A stretch of 64,000 bases of DNA. Source: Aeromonas sanarellii. Lineage in GTDB: Bacteria > Pseudomonadota > Gammaproteobacteria > Enterobacterales > Aeromonadaceae. The notes below the pieces were generated by a model. The model made no database searches, was not told the DNA's origin, and saw nothing but the letters and a program-made list of their open reading frames with translations. Below, piece after piece: positions 17,934-29,400 of this stretch (positions are counted from its first letter, which is position 1; every line of letters begins with the position of its first letter). The position numbers and the translations under genes were made by a program. The DNA lies in contig NZ_CDBN01000049.1 of the NCBI RefSeq assembly GCF_000820085.1, positions 1 to 64,000 on the forward strand. The letters are read 5' to 3'.

Positions 17934-19526
17934 ATGGAACAAGCTCGACCCATTCGCCGTGCACTGCTGAGTGTGTCTGACAAGACTGGCATCCTGGAAT
18001 TTGCCAAGGCACTCGACGCGCGTGGTGTGGCCCTGCTCTCCACCGGTGGTACCGCCAAGCTTCTGGCCGACGCCGGCCTGCCGGTGACCGAGGTGTCCGA
18101 CTACACCGGATTCCCCGAGATGATGGACGGCCGGGTCAAGACCCTGCATCCCAAGGTGCACGGCGGCATCCTCGGCCGCCGCGACCGGGATGACGCCATC
18201 ATGGCCCAGCACGCTATCTCCCCCATCGACATGGTCGTCGTCAACCTCTATCCCTTCGCCGCCACCGTGGCCAAACCCGGCTGCACCCTGGAAGACGCCG
18301 TCGAGAACATCGACATCGGCGGCCCGACCATGGTGCGCTCCGCCGCCAAGAACCACAAGGACGTCACCATAGTCGTCAAGGCCTCCGACTACGACCGCGT
18401 CATCGCCGAGATGGATGGCAACGGCAACAGCCTGACCCTCTCCACCCGCTTCGATCTCGCCATCGCCGCCTTCGAGCACACCGCCGCCTACGACGGCATG
18501 ATCGCCAACTACTTCGGCACCCTGGTGCCCTCCTACGGCGAGAACAAGGAAGGTGACGAGGAGTCCCGCTTCCCGCGCACCTTCAACGCCCAGTTCATCA
18601 AGAAGCAGGACATGCGCTACGGCGAGAACAGCCACCAGGCTGCCGCCTTCTACGCCGAAGAGCAGGCCGCACCGGGCTCGGTGGCAAGCGCTATCCAGCT
18701 GCAGGGCAAGGCCCTCTCCTACAACAACATCGCCGACACCGACGCGGCGCTGGAGTGCGTGAAGGAGTTCAGCGAACCGGCCTGCGTCATCGTCAAGCAT
18801 GCCAACCCCTGCGGCGTCGCCATCGGTGACGATCTGCTGGCTGCCTATGATCGCGCCTACCAGACCGACCCCACCTCGGCCTTTGGCGGCATCATCGCCT
18901 TCAACCGTGAACTGGACGGCGCCACCGCCGCGGCCATCGTTGCCCGCCAGTTCGTGGAAGTGATCATCGCCCCCACCGTCAGCCAGGCAGCCCGCGAAGC
19001 GGTCGCCGCCAAGCAGAACGTGCGCCTGCTGGAGTGCGGCCAGTGGACTGCCCCGGCGCAAGGCTTTGACTTCAAGCGCGTCAACGGCGGCCTGCTGGTG
19101 CAGGAGCGCGATCTCGGCATGGTGACCCTGGGAGATCTGACCGTGGTCAGCCAGCGTCAGCCCACCGAGGCCGAGCTGCAGGATCTGCTGTTCTGCTGGA
19201 AGGTCGCCAAGTTCGTCAAATCCAACGCCATCGTCTACGCCAAGAACGGCCAGACCATAGGCGTGGGCGCCGGCCAGATGAGCCGGGTCTACTCCGCCAA
19301 GATCGCCGGCATCAAGGCCGAGGATGAAGGGCTGACAGTCGCGGGCTCCGTCATGGCCTCCGACGCCTTCTTCCCGTTCCGCGACGGCATCGATGCCGCC
19401 GCCGCCGCGGGCATCTCCTGCGTCATCCAGCCCGGTGGCTCGATGCGCGACCAGGAGGTGATCGACGCCGCCAACGAACACGGCATGTGCATGGTGTTCA
19501 CCAACATGCGTCATTTCCGTCACTGA
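17934..19526 (+). CDS. purH: Bifunctional AICAR formyltransferase/IMP cyclohydrolase PurH
   Basis: PurH carries out the last two steps of IMP synthesis: formylation of AICAR and ring closure. The N-terminal MGS-like domain (residues 1-200) begins [20 protein letters not shown] and contains [15 protein letters not shown]; the C-terminal transformylase has [13 protein letters not shown] and [12 protein letters not shown]. At 530 residues it matches E. coli (529). I place the start at ATG 17934, about ten bases after GAGGA; the frame is open upstream from 17865 without conservation. It forms an operon with purD. Confidence 0.98.
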   Translation: MEQARPIRRALLSVSDKTGILEFAKALDARGVALLSTGGTAKLLADAGLPVTEVSDYTGFPEMMDGRVKTLHPKVHGGILGRRDRDDAIMAQHAISPIDMVVVNLYPFAATVAKPGCTLEDAVENIDIGGPTMVRSAAKNHKDVTIVVKASDYDRVIAEMDGNGNSLTLSTRFDLAIAAFEHTAAYDGMIANYFGTLVPSYGENKEGDEESRFPRTFNAQFIKKQDMRYGENSHQAAAFYAEEQAAPGSVASAIQLQGKALSYNNIADTDAALECVKEFSEPACVIVKHANPCGVAIGDDLLAAYDRAYQTDPTSAFGGIIAFNRELDGATAAAIVARQFVEVIIAPTVSQAAREAVAAKQNVRLLECGQWTAPAQGFDFKRVNGGLLVQERDLGMVTLGDLTVVSQRQPTEAELQDLLFCWKVAKFVKSNAIVYAKNGQTIGVGAGQMSRVYSAKIAGIKAEDEGLTVAGSVMASDAFFPFRDGIDAAAAAGISCVIQPGGSMRDQEVIDAANEHGMCMVFTNMRHFRH

Positions 19527-19532
19527 CAGCCC

Positions 19533-19560
19533 AGGGCCGCCGATGGCGGCCCTGCCTCTT
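19533..19560 (+). terminator. Intercistronic hairpin between purH and purD
   Basis: agggccgcc and ggcggccct form a 9-bp perfect stem with loop gat, followed by gcctcttt. Because purD follows within 75 bases on the same strand, this probably attenuates or trims the transcript; full termination would need a separate purD promoter, which I do not see. Confidence 0.6.
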
Positions 19561-19631
19561 TAGCACCGGATCCTTTCCGCTGGCGCACCGCCACCGCACC
19601 GCGCCAGTGACCTCAGACAGAAGCGAGCGAG

Positions 19632-20924
19632 ATGATGAAAGTACTGATCATTGGCAACGGCGGCCGTGAACACGCCCTGGCCTGGAAGGCCAAACACTCC
19701 CCCCTGGTGACCCAGGTCTTCGTGGCACCGGGCAATGCGGGCACCCAGCTTGAGCCGGGCATCGAGAACGTCGCCATCCAGGCCACCGACATCGACGGCC
19801 TGCTGGCCTTCGCCAAGGCGAACCAGATCGGCCTCACCATAGTCGGGCCGGAAGCGCCGCTGGTGAAAGGGGTGGTCGACGCCTTCCGCGCCGCCGATCA
19901 GACCATCTTCGGCCCGACCGCCGCCGCCGCCCAGCTGGAAGGCTCCAAGGCCTTCACCAAGGACTTCCTGGCCCGCCACGCCATCCCCACCGCCGACTAC
20001 CAGAACTTCACCGAGGTGGAGCCGGCGCTGGCCTACCTGCGCGAGAAGGGCGCCCCCATCGTCATCAAGGCCGACGGTCTGGCCGCCGGCAAGGGGGTGA
20101 TCGTCGCCATGACCCTCGACGAGGCGGAAGCGGCGGTGCGTGACATGCTCTCCGGCAATGCCTTCGGCGACGCCGGTGCCCGGGTGGTGATCGAGGAGTT
20201 CCTGGACGGGGAAGAGGCGAGCTTCATCGTCATGGTGGACGGCGAGCACGTGCTGCCCATGGCCACCAGCCAGGATCACAAGCGCGCCTTCGACGGCGAT
20301 ACCGGCCCCAACACCGGCGGCATGGGGGCCTACTCCCCGGCCCCCGTGGTGACCGACGAGGTGCACCAGCGCGTGATGGAGCGGGTGATCATGCCGACGG
20401 TGCGCGGCATGGCGGCCGAGGGCAACGTCTACACCGGCTTCCTCTACGCCGGTCTGATGATCGATGCCGAGGGCAACCCCAAGGTGATCGAGTTCAACTG
20501 CCGCTTCGGCGACCCCGAAACCCAGCCCATCATGCTGCGGATGCAATCCGATCTGGTGGATCTCTGCCTCGCCGCCTGCGCCGGCCAGCTGGATCAGAAG
20601 GAAGCCGTCTATGACCCCCGCGCCGCCATCGGCGTGGTGCTGGCAGCGGGTGGCTATCCCGGCGACTACAGTAGCAACCACCCCATCAGCGGTCTGCCGG
20701 TGGACGAAGTGGCAGGGGAGAAGGTGTTCCATGCAGGCACCCGCCTGGAGGGCCACACCAGCCTGACCCAGGGTGGCCGCGTGCTGTGCGCCACCGCCCT
20801 CGGCCACACGGTGCAGGAAGCCCAGCAGCGGGCCTATGCCCTGGCTGGCCGCATCCACTGGGACGGCATCTTCTACCGCAAGGACATCGGCTGGCGTGCC
20901 ATCGAGCGCGAACAGGCCGAGTAA
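19632..20924 (+). CDS. purD: Phosphoribosylamine-glycine ligase PurD
   Basis: PurD (GAR synthetase) joins phosphoribosylamine and glycine with ATP in the second step of purine synthesis. It is an ATP-grasp enzyme: the N-terminal domain starts [18 protein letters not shown], then [37 protein letters not shown] and [12 protein letters not shown] follow in canonical order. There are tandem ATGs at 19632 and 19635; the second gives the usual MKVL start. Its 430 residues compare with 429 in E. coli. The gene is downstream of purH as in E. coli, followed by a strong terminator. Confidence 0.98.
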   Translation: MMKVLIIGNGGREHALAWKAKHSPLVTQVFVAPGNAGTQLEPGIENVAIQATDIDGLLAFAKANQIGLTIVGPEAPLVKGVVDAFRAADQTIFGPTAAAAQLEGSKAFTKDFLARHAIPTADYQNFTEVEPALAYLREKGAPIVIKADGLAAGKGVIVAMTLDEAEAAVRDMLSGNAFGDAGARVVIEEFLDGEEASFIVMVDGEHVLPMATSQDHKRAFDGDTGPNTGGMGAYSPAPVVTDEVHQRVMERVIMPTVRGMAAEGNVYTGFLYAGLMIDAEGNPKVIEFNCRFGDPETQPIMLRMQSDLVDLCLAACAGQLDQKEAVYDPRAAIGVVLAAGGYPGDYSSNHPISGLPVDEVAGEKVFHAGTRLEGHTSLTQGGRVLCATALGHTVQEAQQRAYALAGRIHWDGIFYRKDIGWRAIEREQAE

Positions 20925-20946
20925 GGCGCCTCCGCTCACCGTTTAC

Positions 20947-20966
20947 AAGGGCCTGCGGGCCCTTTT
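20947..20966 (+). terminator. Terminator after purD
   Basis: aagggcc and ggccctt form a short GC stem followed by TTTCTCTGCC, about 22 bases after the purD stop. Confidence 0.75.
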
Positions 20967-21178
20967 CTCTGCCTCTCTTCCCCCCATGAGGGCCCCCCTT
21001 TCCCCTGGCGCCATCCGCGTTCTGGTTACATAACGCCAGCACAATGCACACATTTAGTCACAATTGGTCGCACTTTCCCCATACAATTACCCCGCTTTCG
21101 TGGCATCATGCTGCGTGACACCGCACTCAAATAAGTGCCATTAGAACCCGCAATGTCGTCGTCTCAAGAGGAAATCCC

Positions 21179-21553
21179 ATGCTGAAAACTGTGCGTCCCC
21201 TGCTGCTGCCCCTGATGTTCGGCCTGATGACCCTGCCCGCCATGGCCGGTGATCTGGAGCAGCCGATGAAGAAGATCGGCTTCAACTACAAGCAGGCCGT
21301 GAAGGCCGACGATGCGGCCACCATGGAGAAACACATCAAGGAGATGAAGGCGCAGCTGGATGTGGCCAAGGAGAGAAACATGCCGGCCGCCAAGAAGGAG
21401 AAGTTCCTCGAAGGCATGAACAAGGTACAGACCGAGCTGGATGCCAGCCTGGCGGCCCTGCAGGCCGGTGATCAGGAGAAGGCCCAGGCCCACCTGGCCA
21501 AGGTCAACGACCTGAAGAAGGAGTATCACAACTATGCCAAGCAGAAAGGCTGA
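21179..21553 (+). CDS. cybC: Periplasmic cytochrome b562
   Basis: The precursor (124 aa) has a signal peptide (MLKTVRPLLLPLMFGLMTLPAMA) cut before GDLEQ. The mature four-helix bundle has Met at mature position 7, the axial ligand of E. coli cytochrome b562, and a C-terminal KEYHNYAKQ whose His is the second ligand. Sequence between them is Lys/Glu/Ala-rich and helical. AGAGG precedes the start. The gene overlaps the next (a membrane cytochrome b) by 20 bases, which suggests that the soluble heme protein exchanges electrons with that membrane partner. Confidence 0.85.
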   Translation: MLKTVRPLLLPLMFGLMTLPAMAGDLEQPMKKIGFNYKQAVKADDAATMEKHIKEMKAQLDVAKERNMPAAKKEKFLEGMNKVQTELDASLAALQAGDQEKAQAHLAKVNDLKKEYHNYAKQKG

Positions 21554-22088
21554 TCCCTTCCACTGGGATGGCCTGGTCCGCCTCACCCACTGGGGGGTGG
21601 CGGCCATCTGCATCGGCAACCTCTGGCTCAACGAGGCAGGGGAAGAGTGGCACGAGCGGCTGGGATACGCCGTCATGGTGCTGATAGGCCTGCGCCTGCT
21701 GTGGGGGCTCACCTTCGCACGCGGCCACGCCCGCCTGCGCGCCCTGATCCCGAGCCGGGACGATTTTCGCCAGCAGGCCGAGGCGCTGCGTACGCGCGCC
21801 CCCGCGGCCCCCGGCCATCACGGCAGCGGCAAGCTGGCGGTCTGGGCCCTCTGGCTGCTGGTGCTGGCCACCGCCGGTAGCGGCTGGTTCCAGAACACCG
21901 AGACCGGCTTCGAGCTGGGGGCGGATGACTGGCACGAGTGGTGCACCTGGGCCCTGCAGGCCATGATCGCCCTGCACCTGTGCGCCATCGTCTACACCTC
22001 CTGGCGCCAGCGCAGCAACCTGGTGACCCGCATGCTGCCCCGGCGCCGGGGCCATGCCCGGGTCCGGCAGCAGGAACCTAACGCCTGA
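21534..22088 (+). CDS. Cytochrome b561-type di-heme membrane protein
   Basis: The 184-residue protein has about four hydrophobic helices and the bacterial cytochrome b561/Ni-Fe hydrogenase-type b pattern: FHWDGLVRLTHWGVAAICI (His ligands in helix 1), WHERLGYAVMVLIGLRLLWG, then WALWLLVLATAGSGW and EWCTWALQAMIALHLCAIV. It ends with a basic cytosolic tail. Its start lies inside the 3' end of cybC in another frame. This family typically carries electrons between the quinone pool and periplasmic acceptors; the coupled b562 is the obvious candidate. Confidence 0.85.
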   Translation: MPSRKADPFHWDGLVRLTHWGVAAICIGNLWLNEAGEEWHERLGYAVMVLIGLRLLWGLTFARGHARLRALIPSRDDFRQQAEALRTRAPAAPGHHGSGKLAVWALWLLVLATAGSGWFQNTETGFELGADDWHEWCTWALQAMIALHLCAIVYTSWRQRSNLVTRMLPRRRGHARVRQQEPNA

Positions 22089-22096
22089 ATGCTTGC

Positions 22097-22112
22097 GGGC
22101 CCTTCGGGGCCC
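22097..22112 (+). terminator. UUCG-loop hairpin after the cytochrome pair
   Basis: GGGCCC-TTCG-GGGCCC, 9 bases after the stop codon, followed by CTGTGTTTCCCC. The extra-stable UUCG tetraloop supports a terminator role. The remaining roughly 240 bases to the amylase gene are promoter DNA with an AT-rich part around 22200-22260. Confidence 0.65.
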
Positions 22113-22354
22113 CTGTGTTTCCCCTAGTCGCTCGCGCCTCTCTCCCCTCCTATCCCGCCCGCGCCTCCGATCGGAAGCTGGTTCCCCCAGGGGATCATGA
22201 AAGCATTTTCATTCACATTTCTTAATTAATTCAGCTTGTTCGATTTTCAACCACTCCGATTTCATGAATGCTACAGAGCCGAACGAGGTTGTTCGTTGTC
22301 CGTTCGACTCAACGACAGTGATACGTCAATAACAAGATCGAAGGGAAAATCGTC

Positions 22355-24931
22355 ATGCACAGCACACTGCTTCGAACCGCCCTGCTGGCGGCGGCACTCG
22401 GCTCTTTCAGCCACACCGCGACCGCCGAAGGGGTCATGGTTCACCTGTTCCAATGGAAGTTCAACGACATCGCCAACGAGTGCGAGACCGTGCTCGGTCC
22501 CAAGGGATTCGGCGGCGTCCAGATCACCCCGCCCGCCGAGCACAAGCAGGGCAGCCAGGTCTGGTGGACCGTCTATCAACCGGTCAGCTTCAAGAACTTC
22601 AACAGCTTCGGCGGCAGCGAGGCACAGCTCAGGAGCATGATCGCCCGCTGCAATGCAGCCGGGGTCAAGGTCTATGCCGACGCCGTCTTCAACCAGCTGG
22701 CGTCGGGCACCGGGACCGCCACCGGCGGCGGCAGCTACAACTCGGGGCAGTACCAGTATCCCCAGTTCGGCTACAACGACTTCCACCACAGCGGTGACAT
22801 CACCAACTACGGCGACAGCAACAACGTCTGGAACGGCGCCCTCTACGGCATGCCGGACCTCAACACCGGCTCCTCCTACGTGCAGGATCAGATCGCCACC
22901 TACATGAAGACCCTGCTCGGCTGGGGCGTGGCGGGCTTTCGCATCGATGCGGCCAAGCACATGGCGCCGGCCGACGTGAAGGCCATCCTCGACAAGGCGG
23001 GCAGCCCCAGGGCCTATCTGGAGGTGATCGGCGCAGGCGGGGAGTCCCCCGACATCCAGCCGGGTCGCTACACCCATATCGACACCGTCACCGACTTCAA
23101 ATACGGCACCGATCTCGCCGCCAACTTCAACGGCCAGATCAAGAACCTCAAGACGCTCGGCGAGAGCTGGGGCCTGCTCCCCTCCGCTAAGGCCTTCGTC
23201 TTCGTGGTCAACCACGACCGCGAGCGGGGCCACGGCGGTGGCGGCATGCTCACCTTCATGACCGGCGCCCGCTACGATCTGGCCAACACCTTTATGATGG
23301 CCTGGCCCTATGGCTGGAAGCAGGTGATGTCGGGCTATCGCTTCGAGAACATGGGCACCTATGAAACCGACAAGGGGGCGCCGGGCAGCACGCCGTGCAC
23401 GGACAGCCAGTGGAACTGCGAACAGCGTCGCCCGACCATCATGAACATGGCCCTGTTCCACAACAGAACCGAAGGCCAGCCCGTCAGCCACTGGTGGGAC
23501 AACGGCAACAACCAGATAGCCTTCGGCCGCGGTGACAAGGGCTTCGTCGCCATCAACAACGAGAGCGGCAGCCTGGTGGCCTCGGTGCAGACCGGCCTGC
23601 CGGCCGGCGAGTACTGCAACCTCCTGGGGGGCAATGACTACTGCAGCGGGGGTTATGTCACCGTCGACGGCAGCGGCAAGGCCAGCCTGAACGTCCCCGG
23701 CATGAAGGCAGCAGCCATCATCGCCGGTTGCACCAAGGCCAGCCCCTGCGGCGGCTCCGCCCTGCCGGGCAACAAGTTCAGCAGCATGAACCTGCGCGGC
23801 ACCCACAACGCCTGGGGCAACACCCCCATGACCGTCGATGCCAACCGTGTCTGGTCCGCCACCCTCACCCTGACCGGCAACGGTGATGCCACCGGTGCCC
23901 AGCGCTTCAAGTTCGACGTCTTCGGCAACTGGGCCGAGAACTACGGCGACAACGAAGGGGATGGCATCGCCGACAAGGGCAGCAGCAAGGATATCCTGGT
24001 CAGCGGGGCGGGCACCTACCGCATCACCCTGAGCGAGAGCGATCTGCGCTACACGGTCACCCCCCTCACCAGCAACCAGGCACCGGTCGCCGCCCTCTCC
24101 CCCAAGACCCTCAGCGTCAAGACGGGCGAGAGCGTGGTGTTCGACGCCTCCGCTTCCAGCGATGACGGCGGCGTGGTGAGCTACAGCTGGTCCAGCGGGG
24201 GCACCGCCGCCACTGAGACGGTCCGGTTCGATACCCTGGGTACCCATACCGTGACGGTCACCGTGACCGATGCGGAAGGGTTGACCACCAGTGCCAGCGC
24301 CACCGTGACCGTCACCGACGACAACGGCACCTACGCCAGCGTACTGCCCACCCTGAACTTCCGCGGCACCCCCAATGCCTGGGGCACCCTTGCCATGACG
24401 CTGGTCGCCGACAATCAGTGGGAAGCCCTGGTCACCTTCGACGGTCAGACCAACCAGCGCTTCAAGTTCGACGTCAAGGGGGACTGGACCCAGAACTATG
24501 GCGACACCAACAAGGACGGCGTGGCCGAACTGACCGGCAGTGACATCCTCACCCCGGTCATCGGCCAGTACCGGGTACGCTTCAACGATCAGACCCTGCA
24601 ATACAGCCTGACCCCGGTGAGCGTCACCTATGCCAAGAATGTCGCCAGCCTCAACATTCGCGGCACCACCAACAACTGGGGCACCACCCCCATGTCCCTT
24701 GTCGGGGATCATCTCTGGCAGGCCAGCGTCACCTTCACCGGCAGCGGCGACGGCAACGGCGGCCAGCGCTTCAAGTTCGACGTCAAGGGGGACTGGACCC
24801 AGAACTACGGCGACACCAACAGGGATGGCGTGGCCGAGCTCGCCGGGGCAGACATCACCACGGCAGTGGTCGGAGCCTATGTGGTGCGCTTCAACGACCA
24901 GACCCTGGCCTACAGCCTGAGCGCCCAGTAA
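22355..24931 (+). CDS. Secreted multidomain alpha-amylase (GH13) with PKD and three starch-binding-type modules
   Basis: The 858-residue protein starts with a signal peptide (residues 1-24, ending SHTATA). The GH13 catalytic part (25 to about 463) has DAVFNQ (109-114), GFRIDAAKH with nucleophile Asp198, YLEVIG with acid/base Glu223 and VVNHD with Asp288. C-terminally there is a beta-sandwich module (about 473-573), a PKD domain (about 575-655) and two more beta-sandwich modules (about 664-755 and 762-857). All three modules share RFKFDV...W..NYGD; modules 2 and 3 share a nearly identical KGDWTQNYGDTN segment. These look like starch-granule-binding modules, with the PKD as linker. An AAGGGA ribosome site precedes the ATG. 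It is a single gene, with catabolite control likely but not demonstrable here. Confidence 0.95.
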   Translation: MHSTLLRTALLAAALGSFSHTATAEGVMVHLFQWKFNDIANECETVLGPKGFGGVQITPPAEHKQGSQVWWTVYQPVSFKNFNSFGGSEAQLRSMIARCNAAGVKVYADAVFNQLASGTGTATGGGSYNSGQYQYPQFGYNDFHHSGDITNYGDSNNVWNGALYGMPDLNTGSSYVQDQIATYMKTLLGWGVAGFRIDAAKHMAPADVKAILDKAGSPRAYLEVIGAGGESPDIQPGRYTHIDTVTDFKYGTDLAANFNGQIKNLKTLGESWGLLPSAKAFVFVVNHDRERGHGGGGMLTFMTGARYDLANTFMMAWPYGWKQVMSGYRFENMGTYETDKGAPGSTPCTDSQWNCEQRRPTIMNMALFHNRTEGQPVSHWWDNGNNQIAFGRGDKGFVAINNESGSLVASVQTGLPAGEYCNLLGGNDYCSGGYVTVDGSGKASLNVPGMKAAAIIAGCTKASPCGGSALPGNKFSSMNLRGTHNAWGNTPMTVDANRVWSATLTLTGNGDATGAQRFKFDVFGNWAENYGDNEGDGIADKGSSKDILVSGAGTYRITLSESDLRYTVTPLTSNQAPVAALSPKTLSVKTGESVVFDASASSDDGGVVSYSWSSGGTAATETVRFDTLGTHTVTVTVTDAEGLTTSASATVTVTDDNGTYASVLPTLNFRGTPNAWGTLAMTLVADNQWEALVTFDGQTNQRFKFDVKGDWTQNYGDTNKDGVAELTGSDILTPVIGQYRVRFNDQTLQYSLTPVSVTYAKNVASLNIRGTTNNWGTTPMSLVGDHLWQASVTFTGSGDGNGGQRFKFDVKGDWTQNYGDTNRDGVAELAGADITTAVVGAYVVRFNDQTLAYSLSAQ

Positions 24932-24972
24932 AGCTCAATACGCTCGGTCACTAGGCCCCAGAGTACAGAACC

Positions 24973-25005
24973 AGGCCTCCCGCCATATCGGCGGGAGGCC
25001 TTTTT
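24973..25005 (+). terminator. Terminator after the amylase gene
   Basis: aggcctcccgcc and ggcgggaggcct form a 12-bp perfect stem with loop atatc, followed by a TTTT run. The 510-base gap up to rpoD also contains the tRNA gene and two further terminators; I see no protein gene in it. Confidence 0.9.
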
Positions 25006-25142
25006 CGTATGGTGGGTCCCGCGTGCCAAGACCATCGCGCTGGGGCTCTGGAAGACATCGCAGAGCGGGGGCGGCCCACCCTGGCCTGCGCCTCTCATAC
25101 CAATGGGCACTATGCCGAGGCGCTGATGAGCGCCAGAAACGA

Positions 25143-25168
25143 CAAAGCCGCTCACGAAGAGCGGCCTT
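25143..25168 (-). terminator. Terminator downstream of tRNA-Ile2
   Basis: On the minus strand AAGGCCGCT and AGCGGCTTT flank a short loop and are followed by GTCGTTTC, ten bases past the CCA end of the tRNA gene. Confidence 0.75.
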
Positions 25169-25177
25169 GTCTGAATG

Positions 25178-25254
25178 TGGTGGCCCCTGCCCGACTTGAA
25201 CGGGCGACCAATCGATTATGAGTCGACTGCTCTAACCAACTGAGCTAAGGGGCC
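25178..25254 (-). tRNA. tRNA-Ile2 (CAU anticodon, lysidine type)
   Basis: A complete 77-base cloverleaf with encoded CCA: acceptor GGCCCCT paired with AGGGGCC, D-arm AGCTCAGTTGGTTAGAGC, anticodon stem GTCGA/TCGAT around CTCATAA (anticodon CAT) and T-arm GTTCAAG. The acceptor and T-arm match E. coli ileX/ileY tRNA, not elongator or initiator tRNA-Met. It should read AUA after TilS makes lysidine at C34. Automated tools often label it tRNA-Met. Confidence 0.93.
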
Positions 25255-25393
25255 ATGATGTTGGTTTTGCGGCGTGGATTATAGGGGATGCGGGATGACC
25301 CGTCCATAGTCAGATCAACCACTTGGCGAGATTTTATCCATCTTCAAACACATCCCTTGCTCACCGTCATCCATCGGCTGGTGCTGATAAAAC

Positions 25394-25416
25394 AAAGCCC
25401 CGCATGGCGGGGCTTT
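25394..25416 (-). terminator. Terminator after rpoD
   Basis: aaagccccgc and gcggggcttt form a 10-bp stem with loop atg; TTTGTTTT follows on the minus strand, about 30 bases after the rpoD stop. It closes the macromolecular-synthesis operon. Confidence 0.9.
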
Positions 25417-25445
25417 CGAGAGGGGAAACGCATGCGGCTTTCGGA

Positions 25446-27302
<1,857 letters not shown>

Positions 27303-27423
27303 AGAACTCATCCGGTTGGTGTTGCTAGGTTGCGCGTACAGTGCGCTGCTGCGCAAATAGCCAATTCTAATAGAAAACCGCCAGACATGCTATGTCTGGT
27401 TGCGGCGTCGGTCATGAGAAACC

Positions 27424-27450
27424 CCTGCCCGCAGTATTGTCGGGGCCAGG
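27424..27450 (-). terminator. Possible attenuator between dnaG and rpoD
   Basis: CCTG/CAGG and CCCG/CGGG pair with a two-base bulge on the minus strand, followed by GGTTTC. In E. coli a partial terminator and extra promoters lie in or near this junction. The stem here is imperfect and the T-run poor. Confidence 0.35.
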
Positions 27451-27524
27451 CGGTTATGAAATGTTTGCTTTTCATCCCGTCGATTCGGGCAACGATGTTC
27501 ATATTGGGGTGACTCACTCAAATA

Positions 27525-29312
27525 TCAAGCCCCATTCTCATTTCTTTTCTCAATCTGCACCTCTCTGATCAGCATCATCAGCTCCTGTGTTTCCTCAGAG
27601 CTTAGCCCCTCCTGCACCACCTTGGCCTGCAATTCCTCGATGCGTTGCTTCAGAAACAGGTTGATGAAACCGACGAAGGTATCCTGTAATTCTCCCAGAA
27701 TATCGGGCTCCTGGTCGAGTTTTACCTCTTCAAACAGGTCGTGCATCGCCAGTTGGGCCAGGATTTCTCCTTCCTTGGTGCCACGCCAGTGCTCCAACAG
27801 GATACCCGTCGTTACCCCGGGCTGAGTCAGGATCTGCTGATGCAGCTGCAGCAGGAAGGTGATCCCCTGCAGGCGCAATCCGGCCAGTTCCGGCATGGCC
27901 GGCAACTCGGCAGTGATCGCCGGATACTGCACCATCAGGGCCAGCGCACGGCGCAGCGGTGTCAGCTTGGCAGCCTTGGGCTTGTTGACCTCGGCCTTCG
28001 GCTGACTGCCTCTGGCAAACAGCTCGGCGATCCGCTGCTTGTTCTCCCCCCAGCGCATCATGCTGGAGAGACGGGTGATCAACCCCTCGCGGGTGAAGCC
28101 CTCCGGTACGCGGCGTATCAGTTCAGCAGCCTTGTTGGCCACCTCGAACTTGCCAGCCTCACCGGAGAGGGCTGCGTCACGCCCGAGGCGCTCAAACATG
28201 AAGTCGGCGAAGGGCTGGGCCTTGTCGAGCAGGGCCTCAAATCCCCCCTTGCCAATCTGGCGCACCAGGGAGTCGGGATCTTCGCCATCTGGCAGGAACA
28301 CGAATTTGAGCTCGCGGCCATCCTGCAGATGGGAGAGGGCGTTGTCCAGCGCCCGCCAGGCCGCCTCACGACCGGCGTTGTCACCGTCGTAACAGCAGAC
28401 CACCTCGGCCGTAGTACGAAACAGGGTGTGGATATGATCGCTGGTGGTCGCAGTCCCCAGCGCCGCCACCGCATAATCGATGTCGTACTGGCCGAGCGCC
28501 ACCACGTCCATATAGCCTTCCACCACCAGGATCCGGCGCGGATCCTTGTGTGCCTGTTTGACCTCATAGAGGCCGAACAGCTCCCGCCCCTTGTGGAAGA
28601 TGGGGGTTTCCGGCGAGTTCAGGTACTTGGGGGTGCCGTCACCCAGCACCCGGCCGCCAAAGCCGATGACCCGGCCGCGTTTGTCCCGGATCGGGAACAT
28701 GATGCGATCGCGGAAGCGATCATAGCTGCCGGGGCCGCTGTCGCGGGGGATCAACATGCCACCCGAGATAAGCAGTTGCTCGTGATCCCGGCTGGCACCA
28801 AACCGCCGCCTCACCTGGTCCCAGTCGCCCGGGGCATACCCGATATTGAAGCGTTTGACCACTTCCCCGGTCAGACCACGTCCCTTCAGATACTCCACCG
28901 CCTGCGGCGCACTCTTGAGATTGCTCTCATAGAAGCGGGCGATCTGGTTCATCAGCTCGAACAGATCCTTGCTGACGGCCGGCTGGCTATTGCCAGACCC
29001 GCCAGAGGTTTGCTCGCGGGGCACCTGCATGCCGTGCAGGCTGGCGAGCTCCTCGATGGCATCGGGAAATTCGAGCCCGTCGTACTCCATGACAAAGCCG
29101 ATGGCATTGCCGTGGGCGCCACAACCGAAGCAGTGATAGAACTGCTTCTCCTGACTGACGGTAAAGGAGGGGCTTTTTTCGTTATGAAAAGGGCAGCAAG
29201 CCTGGTAGTTCTTACCGGCTTTCTTCAACCGCACACGGGAGTCGATCAACTCGACTATATCGGTGCGTACGAGCAGATCATCGATAAAGGATTGCGGGAT
29301 CCTGCCTGCCAT
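27525..29312 (-). CDS. dnaG: DNA primase DnaG
   Basis: DnaG makes RNA primers at the replication fork and is recruited by DnaB. The N-terminal zinc-binding domain shows CPFHNEKSPSF and CFGCGAHGNAIGF (CHC2 type). The TOPRIM core has VVEGYMDVVALGQ with the catalytic Glu and CYDGDNAGREAAWRA with the acidic pair. The C-terminal helicase-interaction part is the more divergent region (about residues 440-595). Its 595 residues compare with 581 in E. coli. It lies 88 bases after yqeY with a hairpin between them. Confidence 0.98.
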   Translation of the reverse strand: MAGRIPQSFIDDLLVRTDIVELIDSRVRLKKAGKNYQACCPFHNEKSPSFTVSQEKQFYHCFGCGAHGNAIGFVMEYDGLEFPDAIEELASLHGMQVPREQTSGGSGNSQPAVSKDLFELMNQIARFYESNLKSAPQAVEYLKGRGLTGEVVKRFNIGYAPGDWDQVRRRFGASRDHEQLLISGGMLIPRDSGPGSYDRFRDRIMFPIRDKRGRVIGFGGRVLGDGTPKYLNSPETPIFHKGRELFGLYEVKQAHKDPRRILVVEGYMDVVALGQYDIDYAVAALGTATTSDHIHTLFRTTAEVVCCYDGDNAGREAAWRALDNALSHLQDGRELKFVFLPDGEDPDSLVRQIGKGGFEALLDKAQPFADFMFERLGRDAALSGEAGKFEVANKAAELIRRVPEGFTREGLITRLSSMMRWGENKQRIAELFARGSQPKAEVNKPKAAKLTPLRRALALMVQYPAITAELPAMPELAGLRLQGITFLLQLHQQILTQPGVTTGILLEHWRGTKEGEILAQLAMHDLFEEVKLDQEPDILGELQDTFVGFINLFLKQRIEELQAKVVQEGLSSEETQELMMLIREVQIEKRNENGA

Positions 29313-29345
29313 AACCGTCCTGTTTCATTGCATAGAAAATAAAAA

Positions 29346-29374
29346 AGCCGCGCATTCCCGGGGAAGCACGGCTT
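29346..29374 (-). terminator. Hairpin between yqeY and dnaG
   Basis: AGCCGTGC and GCGCGGCT flank an inner TTCCC/GGGAA stem and are followed by a six-base T run on the minus strand. This resembles the partial terminator that reduces dnaG expression relative to rpsU in the E. coli operon. Confidence 0.75.
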
Positions 29375-29400
29375 CTTTGACCAAACAAGAGAGTTGCCTG

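Noticed and set aside
17897..17940. Possible upstream copy of the purH start (ATGGAAC at 17897 and 17934)
   Set aside because: Agreement stops after seven bases, unlike the ispF and barA cases.
17739..19523. A 594-codon minus-strand frame opposite purH
   Set aside because: Shadow of purH with no recognisable motif.
22271..24712. An 813-codon minus-strand frame opposite the amylase gene
   Set aside because: Shadow of the amylase reading frame; repetitive Gly/Ala/Val/Asp translation without domains.
25178..25254. Reading the CAT-anticodon tRNA as tRNA-Met
   Set aside because: Acceptor GGCCCCT and the T-arm match tRNA-Ile2 and differ from elongator and initiator Met tRNAs.
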